Below, one piece after another: positions 26,245 through 34,899 of a stretch of 43,075 bases of DNA. Location of the stretch: assembly GCA_964432875.1 (NCBI GenBank), contig CAYSPJ010000036.1, positions 1-43,075 on the forward strand. Direction: 5' to 3'. The notes under the pieces were generated by a model, which did not search any database, was not told the origin of the DNA, and was given only the letters and a program-made list of their open reading frames with translations. This DNA comes from JACJYE01 sp964432875 (GTDB lineage: Bacteria > Bacteroidota > Bacteroidia > Chitinophagales > Saprospiraceae). Position 1 is the stretch's first letter; each line of letters begins with the position of its first letter. Both the position numbers and the translations under genes were made by a program.

Positions 26245-29200
26245 ATGAAATTCATACTACTCCTTCTCCTCAGTGTGCTATGCCTTGGGCAAGTACAAGC
26301 GCAACAAAATTTCTGGTCTGAAGACGGCAGCCGCACCCTCTCCGGCCAACAATTTCAAGAGCGGCACTTCAAGGTTGACCACTACCGGGCCCTCGCCCTC
26401 GACCTGGCAGGGCTGCAAGCTGCGCTACAGGCCGCCCCCCTGGAAACGGAAATGACGGGTAGCAGCCCGGTGGAATTACTCATGCCCATGCCCGATGGCA
26501 GCATGAAGCGCTTCAGCGTTGTCGCTTCCCCCGTAATGGCCCCCGGCTTGGCAGCCCGTTATCCTGCTATCAAAACCTATAAAGGCTGGAACCCCGAACG
26601 CCCTAAAGAAACCATCCGCTTTGGTTTTGGCCCCCAGCAAGGGTTTTATGCCACCATCCTTGCCGCAGAGGGCGCGGTGTATATCGATGGCTTCAAGCAA
26701 GGCGGCAATAGCCATTACCTGGCTTACTTTGTGGCTGACAACGCCGCGCCGGAGCTGCGCGCATCTTTCACCTGCGAGCTTGATGAAGCGCACCAATACG
26801 CGCAGGAACCTGGCATTTACCAGGGCGAGCAGATCGAAACCCGCAGCCCGGTGGAGCAGGAAGGCGTCTTGCATACTTATCGGCTCGCGATGGCCTGTAC
26901 GGGCGAGTATGCCCAGTATCACGGCGGCACCAAAGCAAGCGTACTCGAAGCCATGGTGCTCAAAGTCAACCGCCTGAATCAGGTATTTGAACGCGATTTG
27001 GCGATACGCGCCGAGCTAGTCGAGCATAATGATACCATCATCTTCCTGGACCCCGCGACAGACAACCTCACCAATGGCAACAGCGGTACGCTGCTGGGCG
27101 AAATTAGTTCCATTATCAATGCCCGTATCGGGATAACCAACTACGATTTCGGCCATGTGTTGAATGTACACAATGACTTCGTCGGCAATGGGGTGGCTAT
27201 CCTCAGCTCTGTTTGCAGCCCTTTCAGCAAAGCCATGGGTGTTTCGGGTATCGCTGTCCCTCAGGGTGACCCCTTCGTCATCGACATCATCGCCCATGAG
27301 ATGGGGCATCAGTTTGGGGCTACCCACACCATGAACGATTGCCAAAACGTAGAGTCCTCAACCTCCTACGAGCCGGGCAGCGGCGTCACGATCATGTCTT
27401 ACGCAGGCATTTGCCAAGCCTCCAATAATGTACAAAACTTCACCGAGGACTTCTACCACTCCGCATCCATCCAGCAAATCCTGGCCTTTACCCGGGAAGG
27501 CAGCGGAGTGGGCTGCGCAGTAAAAACCCCCACTGGCAATTTGGCGCCGACGGTGGCGGTGCCGACCCTCACGGGCACCTTCATCCCGATCAACACCCCT
27601 TTTGAGCTGACTGCCAGCGCAACCGACCCCGAAAATGATGCCCTGACTTATGCCTGGGAACAGTTTGACCTGGGGCCGAATGATGTCGGGCTGGGCAGCC
27701 CGCAGGGGAATAGCCCGCTGTTCCGATGCTTTCAGCCAAGCGCCAGCCCCACCCGCGTCTTCCCTCGGCTCGACAAAATCGTGTCCAACAGCTTCGATGT
27801 CTCGGAAGTGCTGCCAACTTATAGCCGCGACCTGACCTTCCGCTGTATCGTACGGGACAACAACCCCGGCGGCGGCAATGTAAGCTGGGCCGAACTTCGC
27901 TTCAAATCGGACCAAACCGCAGGCCCTTTCCGCGTGACCCAGCCCAATGCCAGCAACATCGATTGGAAAGTGGGCGAATACCGGGAAATCACCTGGGATG
28001 TAGCCAATACCGATAACCCGCGGGTACGCTGCTTCCGGGTGAATATCAAGCTTTCGACGGATGGGGGCTTCACCTATCCGCACACCCTCCTGGAAGGGGT
28101 ACCCAATATCGGCAGCGCATACATTACGGTGCCTAACGTCTTGACCAACAGCGCCCGTATCCGGGTAGAAGCAGCTGACAATATCTTCTTCGATATTTCC
28201 GATGCCAACTTTGCCATTGCCGAACCGACGGTGCCCGGCTATGCGATGACGGCCTCACCGGCAATCATCAGGCCGGCCTGCCTGCCTGAGCCGACGGAGA
28301 TCCTCATCACTACCGAATCGCTGCTGGGTTTTGATGAGCCCATCAACCTCTGGTTGGAAGGTGGGCTGCCCACCGAGGCTAGCGTGAGCTTTGCCGATAA
28401 CCCCATACTGCCCGGCCAAACTACAACTATGATGATTGACTGGGGTACTTTCGTCAACGATACCTTCCGCCTGCAAATCGTGGGCACTACCACCAGCTTT
28501 GACACCACCTACCGCTTCCTCGAGCTAGTGACGGTTTCCAATGATTATTCCGGCCTGGCGCTCTTGCTTCCCGAAGATGGCACCAGTGACATCGTTTTAT
28601 CCACGCCTTTCAGTTGGACGAGCGTGGCCGATGCCGACCGCTACGACTTTGAGCTGGCTACCAAGCCTAGCTTTGGCCCAGCCAATATCTCCAGCGCCAA
28701 CGGACTGACGGTTACCAACCATGCCCCCAATGTGCTGCTGGACGAAAACCAGTTGTACTTCTGGCGCGTACGCCCGGTCAACGAATGCGGCCCGGGCGAG
28801 TGGCTGCCCCCCTTCGCCTTCCGCACCGCTGCCGTTGACTGTGCAGACTTCAGCGCTAATGATGTACCCATCAGCATCGCCAATGCCGCCGGCACCACGC
28901 GGACCTCCAAAATCTTCGTGCCCACCAGCGGCATCATCAACGATCTCAACCTGAGAGATGTAGAGGTCACTTTCCAGCCAGTGAGCAGCATCCGCATGAC
29001 ACTGATCAGCCCCGCGGGCACCGAGGTACGGCTCTACAATCTGAATTGCCTGAACACCGGCCTGATCCGCCTGGGCTTTGACGACGAGGCGCCCACCGGT
29101 ATCCTCTGCCCACCCAGCAATAACGCGCCGGTACGCCCCAACCAGCCGCTCTCGGCTTTTGATGGCGAAAATACCTTTGGCGAATGGCAGCTCCGCACCC

Positions 29201-29898
29201 AGGTAGTCAGCAGCGGCTTTGGCGGCGGCGGCGCCTTTCAGCGCTGGAACCTCGAATTCTGCGCGGCGCTGACCCCCGAAGCACCGACGCTCATCACTAA
29301 TGAAACGCTAGAGGTACCACCCGGCCAATCCAATGTGATTACCAATACCCTGCTGGAGGTAGCTGACGGCGGCTCCAACCCCGATCAAATCACATACACC
29401 ATCCTCACCCCGCCAGCTCACGGGAAGCTCTTCCGCACTAGCCTCAATGAGGAGCTGGTGGCGGGCAGCCGCTTTTCGCAAGGCACCATCAATACTTCCA
29501 ACCTGGCCTACCTCCACGACGGCAGCGAAACCCAAAACGATAGCTTCACCTTTATCGTGGAAAACAGCCAGGGCGGCTGGATACCGACCCAGGCCTTCAA
29601 TATCGTTATCGACGAGGATGCCGTGGTGCAAACGCAGGAGATTACACCCCAAAACAGCATCAGCCTGTTCCCCAACCCCGCTAAAGAGCAAGTGACGATT
29701 GGGTTCCAACAGCCCGTCAGCGGGCTGGTAGAGGTGCGCTTCTTCAACCTTCAGGGCCAACTGGTGCAACAGGGGCGCTTTGCAGAGGGTGGCAATTTAT
29801 TACCAGTGAGTACTGCGGCATTGCCCGCGGGCATTTATTTCGTACAAGTGCAGTGTGCGGAGGGACATTTTGCACACAAGCTCGCCGTGCAGCGGTGA
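26245..29898 (+). CDS. Secreted metzincin metalloprotease, copy 2 (T9SS cargo)
   Basis: A 1217-residue paralogue with a signal peptide (MKFILLLLLSVLCLGQVQAQ). The zinc motif is canonical, HEMGHQFGATH with H351, E352, H355 and H361, followed by the Met-turn VTIMSYAG. The later Ig/FN3-like domains, P-domain, CSPG-like domain (PPAHGKLFRTS...) and T9SS tail (ISLFPNPAKEQVTI...LAVQR) are in the same order as in copy 1. It is a mosaic: the propeptide is the most divergent of the three, the P-domain is nearly identical in DNA to copy 3, and the T9SS tail is close to copy 1. Copy 2 is the only one keeping the Gly of HExxHxxGxxH, so it may be the best-preserved enzyme. Confidence 0.94.
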   Translation: MKFILLLLLSVLCLGQVQAQQNFWSEDGSRTLSGQQFQERHFKVDHYRALALDLAGLQAALQAAPLETEMTGSSPVELLMPMPDGSMKRFSVVASPVMAPGLAARYPAIKTYKGWNPERPKETIRFGFGPQQGFYATILAAEGAVYIDGFKQGGNSHYLAYFVADNAAPELRASFTCELDEAHQYAQEPGIYQGEQIETRSPVEQEGVLHTYRLAMACTGEYAQYHGGTKASVLEAMVLKVNRLNQVFERDLAIRAELVEHNDTIIFLDPATDNLTNGNSGTLLGEISSIINARIGITNYDFGHVLNVHNDFVGNGVAILSSVCSPFSKAMGVSGIAVPQGDPFVIDIIAHEMGHQFGATHTMNDCQNVESSTSYEPGSGVTIMSYAGICQASNNVQNFTEDFYHSASIQQILAFTREGSGVGCAVKTPTGNLAPTVAVPTLTGTFIPINTPFELTASATDPENDALTYAWEQFDLGPNDVGLGSPQGNSPLFRCFQPSASPTRVFPRLDKIVSNSFDVSEVLPTYSRDLTFRCIVRDNNPGGGNVSWAELRFKSDQTAGPFRVTQPNASNIDWKVGEYREITWDVANTDNPRVRCFRVNIKLSTDGGFTYPHTLLEGVPNIGSAYITVPNVLTNSARIRVEAADNIFFDISDANFAIAEPTVPGYAMTASPAIIRPACLPEPTEILITTESLLGFDEPINLWLEGGLPTEASVSFADNPILPGQTTTMMIDWGTFVNDTFRLQIVGTTTSFDTTYRFLELVTVSNDYSGLALLLPEDGTSDIVLSTPFSWTSVADADRYDFELATKPSFGPANISSANGLTVTNHAPNVLLDENQLYFWRVRPVNECGPGEWLPPFAFRTAAVDCADFSANDVPISIANAAGTTRTSKIFVPTSGIINDLNLRDVEVTFQPVSSIRMTLISPAGTEVRLYNLNCLNTGLIRLGFDDEAPTGILCPPSNNAPVRPNQPLSAFDGENTFGEWQLRTQVVSSGFGGGGAFQRWNLEFCAALTPEAPTLITNETLEVPPGQSNVITNTLLEVADGGSNPDQITYTILTPPAHGKLFRTSLNEELVAGSRFSQGTINTSNLAYLHDGSETQNDSFTFIVENSQGGWIPTQAFNIVIDEDAVVQTQEITPQNSISLFPNPAKEQVTIGFQQPVSGLVEVRFFNLQGQLVQQGRFAEGGNLLPVSTAALPAGIYFVQVQCAEGHFAHKLAVQR

Positions 29899-29920
29899 TG
29901 GCTTTTATTGACTTTTTTTG

Positions 29921-30051
29921 CTTTGACAATTTTTGTGGGCACTAGAGGCTAAGCGCCTGCAAGGAGCATTTGTCGGCTGGCCCCGTGGAGTAGCGCGATA
30001 TACTCCCCAGGGCTGGCTTCCACCAGCGAAAGCGCACACAAATTGTCAAAG
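29921..30051. mobile_element. 131-bp inverted-repeat element between metalloprotease copies 2 and 3
   Basis: The 20-nt ends, CTTTGACAATTTTTGTGGGC (29921-29940) and the inverse of 30032-30051, match at 18 of 20 positions. A nested hairpin lies inside, GGAGTA (29987-29992), an 8-nt loop, then TACTCC (30001-30006), with partial pairing outside it. There is no ORF. T-tracts flank both ends (29913-29919 and about 30058-30067). It is probably a MITE or REP-like palindrome, of a different sequence family from the two in the preceding gap. Confidence 0.6.
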
Positions 30052-30122
30052 AGCCACTTTTTTTTTTGACAACCCCCAAAAAAGCCGTTATTTTCCGGTC
30101 TAAATCAAATAAACTATTGAGT

Positions 30123-33100
30123 ATGAAATACTTTTTTACTTTTCTCCTTAGTGCGCTATTGCTCGGCAATATGCAGGCACAGCAAAGCTTCTGGACCGAT
30201 GTAGAAGAAAACCGCATCGCCCTGCCGCCAGGCAGCGAAGTGGACATCAACGCCAGCAAATACCGCACCCTGGCACTGGATTTCCAGGGTCTGACCAGCG
30301 CGCTGCGCCAAGCGCCCATGGAGTATACGCCGGCGGCGTCTCAACCTATTCAGATTGTGCTGCCTCTGCCCGATGGGCGCATGGAAATCTTTGAGGTCGT
30401 AGAATCGCCGGTGATGGCGCCGGGGCTGGCTGCCCGCTATCCAGATATCCGCTCCTTCCAGGCCTATGGCACGACGGATCGAATGGCAAATGCCCGTTTT
30501 GACTACTCGCCCCTGGGCTTCCATGCTTCGATCCGTACCCCGCAGGGCACCGTATTCATCGAACCTTACGCCAGCGGGCAGCGGCAGTACCACATCAGCT
30601 ATTACCGCAGCGACACGCACGCCCATAATCCGCTGGGCTTGGCTTGTGGGTTTGATGAAGAGGAAGACGTCCCTTTCGAAGCCATCCAGCCGGCCATAGA
30701 GCAGCAGGCCATTGCCTTCCGCAATAACGAGCCCGTGCCCTTGCGCACTTATCGCCTGGCGCTGGCTTGCACGCGTGCGTACGCCTCCCAAAAAGGGGGT
30801 ACCCTAAGCAGCGTCATGGCTTCCTTTAACACGGCGGTCAACCTTGCCAATCAGATTTTCATCCTGGAAGCTTCAGTGCGCACTCAGCTCATCGAAAATA
30901 ACGACACCCTTATCTTCCTCAATGCGGCTACCGACCCCTACCAGGATATCAACCAGGGCCGGGAGTTGTTGGGTCAAAACCCCGGCGTGCTCAACAGCTA
31001 CGTAGGAGCCGATGCCTATGATATCGGCCACGTGTTTACCGCCGCCTGTAGCGATGTGGGTGGAGTGGCTAGCCTCGCCTCTGTATGCACTTCCAACAAG
31101 GGTAGAGGGGTGACTTGCCACTACAACAACAATATCGCGACCATGGTCTCCCAGGTTTATGCCCATGAGGTGGGCCATCAGTTCAATTGCGGCCATAGCT
31201 GGAACAACTGCCCTAACTCCCTGGATCAATTATCGGTTGAAAACGCCTTTGAGCCGGGTAGCGGCAGCACGATTATGTCTTATGCCGGCTCTTGCGGCGC
31301 TGCCAATAATATCCAAAACAGCTCCGATGTTTACTACAATATCGGCTCGCTGGAGGACTTCATCGCTTTCAGCCGCGAAGGTACCGGCGCTACTTGTGGT
31401 GAAGTGACTTTCCCCGGCAACCGCGCTCCAGAGGTCGTTTTGCCTTACCAAAATGGCTTTTTCATCCCCATCAGCACCCCCTTTGAACTGACGGCTGAGG
31501 CTAGCGACATAGATGGCGATGACCTTACCTACTGCTGGGAGCAATACGACTTGGGCCCGGTGAGCCCAATTGGCAGCCCTTCCCTGAATGCCCCGATTTT
31601 CCGCTCGGCACCGCCTACCTCCGAGCCTATCCGGGTATTCCCCAGCTTGTTCAAGATTGTCAACAACTTGTCCAACAACAACGAAATACTGCCCACTTAC
31701 AACCGCGACTTGACCTTCCGCTGTACGGTACGCGATAACAACCCGGAAGCAGGCGGCGCGACCTGGGCTGAAGTGAAATTCAAAGCCGACCAAACCGCCG
31801 GCCCCTTCCTCGTCACTGCCCCCAACACTGCTGATGTATCCTGGAAAGTAGGCGAATACCAGGAAGTCACCTGGGACGTGGCCAATACCACCAATAACCG
31901 CGTGCGCTGCAACTATGTCAATATCAAGCTCTCTACGGATGGCGGCTTTACTTACCCCATCACCTTATTGGCTAATGCGCCTAATACGGGCTCGGCCTTC
32001 GTGAGCGTGCCAGATGCCGTGACGAGCACTGCACGCATCCGGATTGAGCCGACCAACAATATCTTTTTTGATATTTCCGATGCCAATTTCCGCATCGAGC
32101 CAGCTGTAGAGCAAGGCTTTGCCGTGAGCGTGTCCCCGGCTTCGATCCCCCTATATTGCGTAGCGGGCCAACCACTGGTTTTTGACATAGAAACCGCCGC
32201 GCTGCTCGGCTATGACAACACCATCACCCTCTCTCTAATCGGAGCTTTGCCAACCAACACCACCTATCTCTTTGCCAACGAAGAGCTCTTGCCAGGCCAA
32301 AGCACGACCTTGAGCATTGACTTTGGCCCGTATGCCACCCGCGATACGTTCCGGCTTCAGGTGCAGGCAGAAGGCCCCGGCCTGCCCCCTGCGCTGCGCG
32401 ATATTTATTTCATCGCGCTTTCCAACGATTTTTCTGCCCTGCAACTGCTCCAACCAGCTGACGGCACCTCAGATATTACCCTCTCAACCAGTTTTTCCTG
32501 GACAGCGGTGCCGAATGCCGACCGCTATGACTTTGAGCTAGCCACCAAAGCCAGTTTTGGCCCGGCAGTCATCTCCAGTACTAATGACCTATTGACTACC
32601 AGCCATACGCCAAATGTATTGCTGGACGAAAACCAGTTGTACTTCTGGCGCGTACGCCCGGTCAATGAATGCGGCCCGGGCGAGTGGCTGCCCCCCTTCG
32701 CTTTCAGCACCGCGGCCGTTGATTGTGCAGACTTCAGCGCTAACGATCTGCCCGTCAGCATCGCCAATGCCGCAGGTACCACGAGGACCTCCAAAATCTT
32801 CGTGCCCACCAGCGGTATCATCAACGATCTCAACCTGAGAGATGTAGAGGTCACTTTCCAGCCAGTGAGCAGCATCCGCATGACACTGATCAGCCCCGCG
32901 GGCACCGAGGTACGGCTCTACAATCTGAATTGCCTGAACACCGGCCTGATCCGCCTGGGCTTTGACGACGAGGCGCCCACCGGTATCCTCTGCCCCCCCG
33001 ATAATGGCGCGCCGGTACGGCCCAACCAGTCGCTCTCCGCTTTTGATGGCGAAAACACCCTTGGCGAATGGCAGCTCCGTACCCAGGTAGTCAGCAGCGG

Positions 33101-33782
33101 CTTTGGCGGCGGCGGCTCCTTCCGGAGCTGGACCCTGGAGTTCTGCGCCGCGCTGACGCCCGAATCACCAGCGCTCATCACCAATGAAACCCTGGAGGTG
33201 CCCCCGGGCGAATCCAATGTGATTACCAATACCTTGCTGGAGGCAGCCGATGGGGCCTCCAACCCCGATCAGATCGTTTATACCATCCTCACGCCGCCAG
33301 CTCACGGGCAGCTTTTCCGCACTAGCCTCAATGAGGAGCTGGTAGCGGGCAGCCGCTTCTCGCAGTCTACTATCAACGCCTTCAACCTGGCGTATATACA
33401 CGACGGCAGCGATACCCAAAGCGATAGTTTTACCTTCATCGTGGAAAATAGCCAGGGCGGCTGGATACCAACCCAGACCTTCAACATCGCCATCGACGAG
33501 GATGCGGTGGTAAACGTGCAGAGTGTGCCCCTTGCCAACGGCATCACCCTCTTCCCCAACCCCGCTCAGGACAAGGTGCAAATCCGTTTCCAAAGCAGCA
33601 TCCCTGGCCAGGCTAATGTCCGCTTGTTCAACTTGAACGGCCAGGAAATACTGAGCCGCCGCTTCGCTGATACGAGTGCGCCGCTGGAACTGAGCACCGC
33701 TCAATTGCCAGTGGGCTTGTACTTCGTCAGCGTACAGACCGAAGCGGGATATTATACGGAGAAGCTCGTCATACAGAAGTAA
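30123..33782 (+). CDS. Secreted metzincin metalloprotease, copy 3 (T9SS cargo)
   Basis: A 1219-residue paralogue from the ATG at 30123 (MKYFFTFLLSALLLGNMQAQ, a signal peptide); the open frame extends upstream to 30066, but that part is not signal-like. The zinc motif is HEVGHQFNCGH (H348, E349, H352, H358), with Asn at the usual Gly position, and the Met-turn is STIMSYAG. Domain order equals copies 1 and 2: propeptide, protease, Ig/FN3-like domains, P-domain, CSPG-like domain and T9SS tail. The N-terminal half resembles copy 1 (NFWTDVEE/SFWTDVEE, LRTYRLALACT), the P-domain is nearly identical to copy 2, and the T9SS tail (ITLFPNPAQDKVQI...LVIQK) is its own. A strong terminator follows. Confidence 0.93.
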   Translation: MKYFFTFLLSALLLGNMQAQQSFWTDVEENRIALPPGSEVDINASKYRTLALDFQGLTSALRQAPMEYTPAASQPIQIVLPLPDGRMEIFEVVESPVMAPGLAARYPDIRSFQAYGTTDRMANARFDYSPLGFHASIRTPQGTVFIEPYASGQRQYHISYYRSDTHAHNPLGLACGFDEEEDVPFEAIQPAIEQQAIAFRNNEPVPLRTYRLALACTRAYASQKGGTLSSVMASFNTAVNLANQIFILEASVRTQLIENNDTLIFLNAATDPYQDINQGRELLGQNPGVLNSYVGADAYDIGHVFTAACSDVGGVASLASVCTSNKGRGVTCHYNNNIATMVSQVYAHEVGHQFNCGHSWNNCPNSLDQLSVENAFEPGSGSTIMSYAGSCGAANNIQNSSDVYYNIGSLEDFIAFSREGTGATCGEVTFPGNRAPEVVLPYQNGFFIPISTPFELTAEASDIDGDDLTYCWEQYDLGPVSPIGSPSLNAPIFRSAPPTSEPIRVFPSLFKIVNNLSNNNEILPTYNRDLTFRCTVRDNNPEAGGATWAEVKFKADQTAGPFLVTAPNTADVSWKVGEYQEVTWDVANTTNNRVRCNYVNIKLSTDGGFTYPITLLANAPNTGSAFVSVPDAVTSTARIRIEPTNNIFFDISDANFRIEPAVEQGFAVSVSPASIPLYCVAGQPLVFDIETAALLGYDNTITLSLIGALPTNTTYLFANEELLPGQSTTLSIDFGPYATRDTFRLQVQAEGPGLPPALRDIYFIALSNDFSALQLLQPADGTSDITLSTSFSWTAVPNADRYDFELATKASFGPAVISSTNDLLTTSHTPNVLLDENQLYFWRVRPVNECGPGEWLPPFAFSTAAVDCADFSANDLPVSIANAAGTTRTSKIFVPTSGIINDLNLRDVEVTFQPVSSIRMTLISPAGTEVRLYNLNCLNTGLIRLGFDDEAPTGILCPPDNGAPVRPNQSLSAFDGENTLGEWQLRTQVVSSGFGGGGSFRSWTLEFCAALTPESPALITNETLEVPPGESNVITNTLLEAADGASNPDQIVYTILTPPAHGQLFRTSLNEELVAGSRFSQSTINAFNLAYIHDGSDTQSDSFTFIVENSQGGWIPTQTFNIAIDEDAVVNVQSVPLANGITLFPNPAQDKVQIRFQSSIPGQANVRLFNLNGQEILSRRFADTSAPLELSTAQLPVGLYFVSVQTEAGYYTEKLVIQK

Positions 33783-33806
33783 GCCCTCGCGGCTACGCCC
33801 CTCACT

Positions 33807-33845
33807 ACTCCCCTGCGCCTTTCGCGGTGCAGGGGAGTTTTTTTT
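33807..33845 (+). terminator. Intrinsic terminator closing the metalloprotease array
   Basis: ACTCCCCTGC (33807-33816) pairs perfectly with GCAGGGGAGT (33829-33838) around a 12-nt loop and runs straight into eight T (33838-33845). It lies 25 nt past the stop of copy 3. This is the best intrinsic terminator in the window. Confidence 0.9.
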
Positions 33846-33980
33846 GGTAGGGGTGCCTGGCGGGCTGCTGGATTGATTGGCAACAAACAAAGAAAGCCCT
33901 CTCCAAAGAAACATTTTAGCCTGCGATAATCCTCTCAATAAGCCTGATCATGCTTCACAATAGCTCCCCAGCCTTGCTCA

Positions 33981-34730
33981 CTACACCCCCCTCCTATTCC
34001 CATAGACCAGGATGTGCAAGCGAGTGGTAAAGCGAAAGCCGTGCACTTTGCACACCTCGATGAGCCAGCTTTGTTTTTCGGCCAGGCTGGGGCCGGAGGT
34101 GCCTTCGGGCATGAGGTAAACCTTTTCTGCCGGGATGGCGTAGCGCTCGATGAGCCCAAGCACCTCCTCCAAGTCGGCGGGCTGAGCGACGACGAATTTG
34201 AAGTGGGCCTTGGGGCTGTGGGCAAAAAAGCGGTAGGGGCCGGCCTTTTCGCGCAGCTTCTTCGGATTATTAGAATTGGCGAGCTTGGGCGATACGTTGT
34301 ACTGGCTGATGCGGGCGTCGAAAGCGGGGGTGGGGGCAATAGTGCCGTTGGTTTCCACTTCGAACCAATAACCCGAGCCCAGCTCCGCCATCAGGGTGGT
34401 GAGCTGCTCTTGTTGCATCATGGGCTCTCCGCCAGTGAGCACCACATTACGGCAAGGGTATTGCTGCACCAACTGAGCCACTTCCGTTACGGGCAATTCT
34501 GCCACCACTTCCTTGATATCAAATTTCTCGTAGCCGGGCAGGCGGTCGTTGAGATGGGCAAAGCGGGTGCCCTGCCAGTTCCAGGTATAGTCCGTATCGC
34601 ACCAGATACAGTGGAGGTTGCAGAGGGAGGTGCGCACGAAGATGCTGGGCAGGCCCAGGTTTTTGCCCTCGCCCTGGATGCTGAAGAAGATTTCCGGCTC
34701 GTCTCCCGGTTTGGCGATTTTGATGGTCAT
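33981..34730 (-). CDS. queE: 7-carboxy-7-deazaguanine synthase (radical SAM)
   Basis: A 249-residue radical SAM enzyme of queuosine/7-deazapurine biosynthesis that contracts CPH4 to CDG. The start is the ATG at 34730 (MTIKIAKPGDEPEIFFSIQGEG), which gives the typical QueE N-terminus with FxSIQGEG; the longer frame from 34850 adds an atypical leader. The cluster ligands are Cys37, Cys41 and Cys44 (CNLHCIWC, CX3CX2C, the common form without the CX14CX2C insertion). VVLTGGEPMM (about 97-106) is the SAM-binding GGEP motif. No queC or queD is adjacent. It lies downstream of the MATE gene on the same strand with a 169-nt gap, so co-transcription is possible but not shown. Confidence 0.94.
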   Translation of the reverse strand: MTIKIAKPGDEPEIFFSIQGEGKNLGLPSIFVRTSLCNLHCIWCDTDYTWNWQGTRFAHLNDRLPGYEKFDIKEVVAELPVTEVAQLVQQYPCRNVVLTGGEPMMQQEQLTTLMAELGSGYWFEVETNGTIAPTPAFDARISQYNVSPKLANSNNPKKLREKAGPYRFFAHSPKAHFKFVVAQPADLEEVLGLIERYAIPAEKVYLMPEGTSGPSLAEKQSWLIEVCKVHGFRFTTRLHILVYGNRRGV

Positions 34731-34899
34731 TTTTTTGTAGTTGAATAAGGATAGAACCGGATTTCGGCGCTGGTAGTTCAAGGCATCTATGGAAGCCCTG
34801 AAGCCCGAGCTGCTGTTGCCGAAAAAAAACGGAGGTCTAAATATTAGCAATGATACACGGAGCCGAGACCCAATGCGGTGGATGAAAAGTACGTGATCA

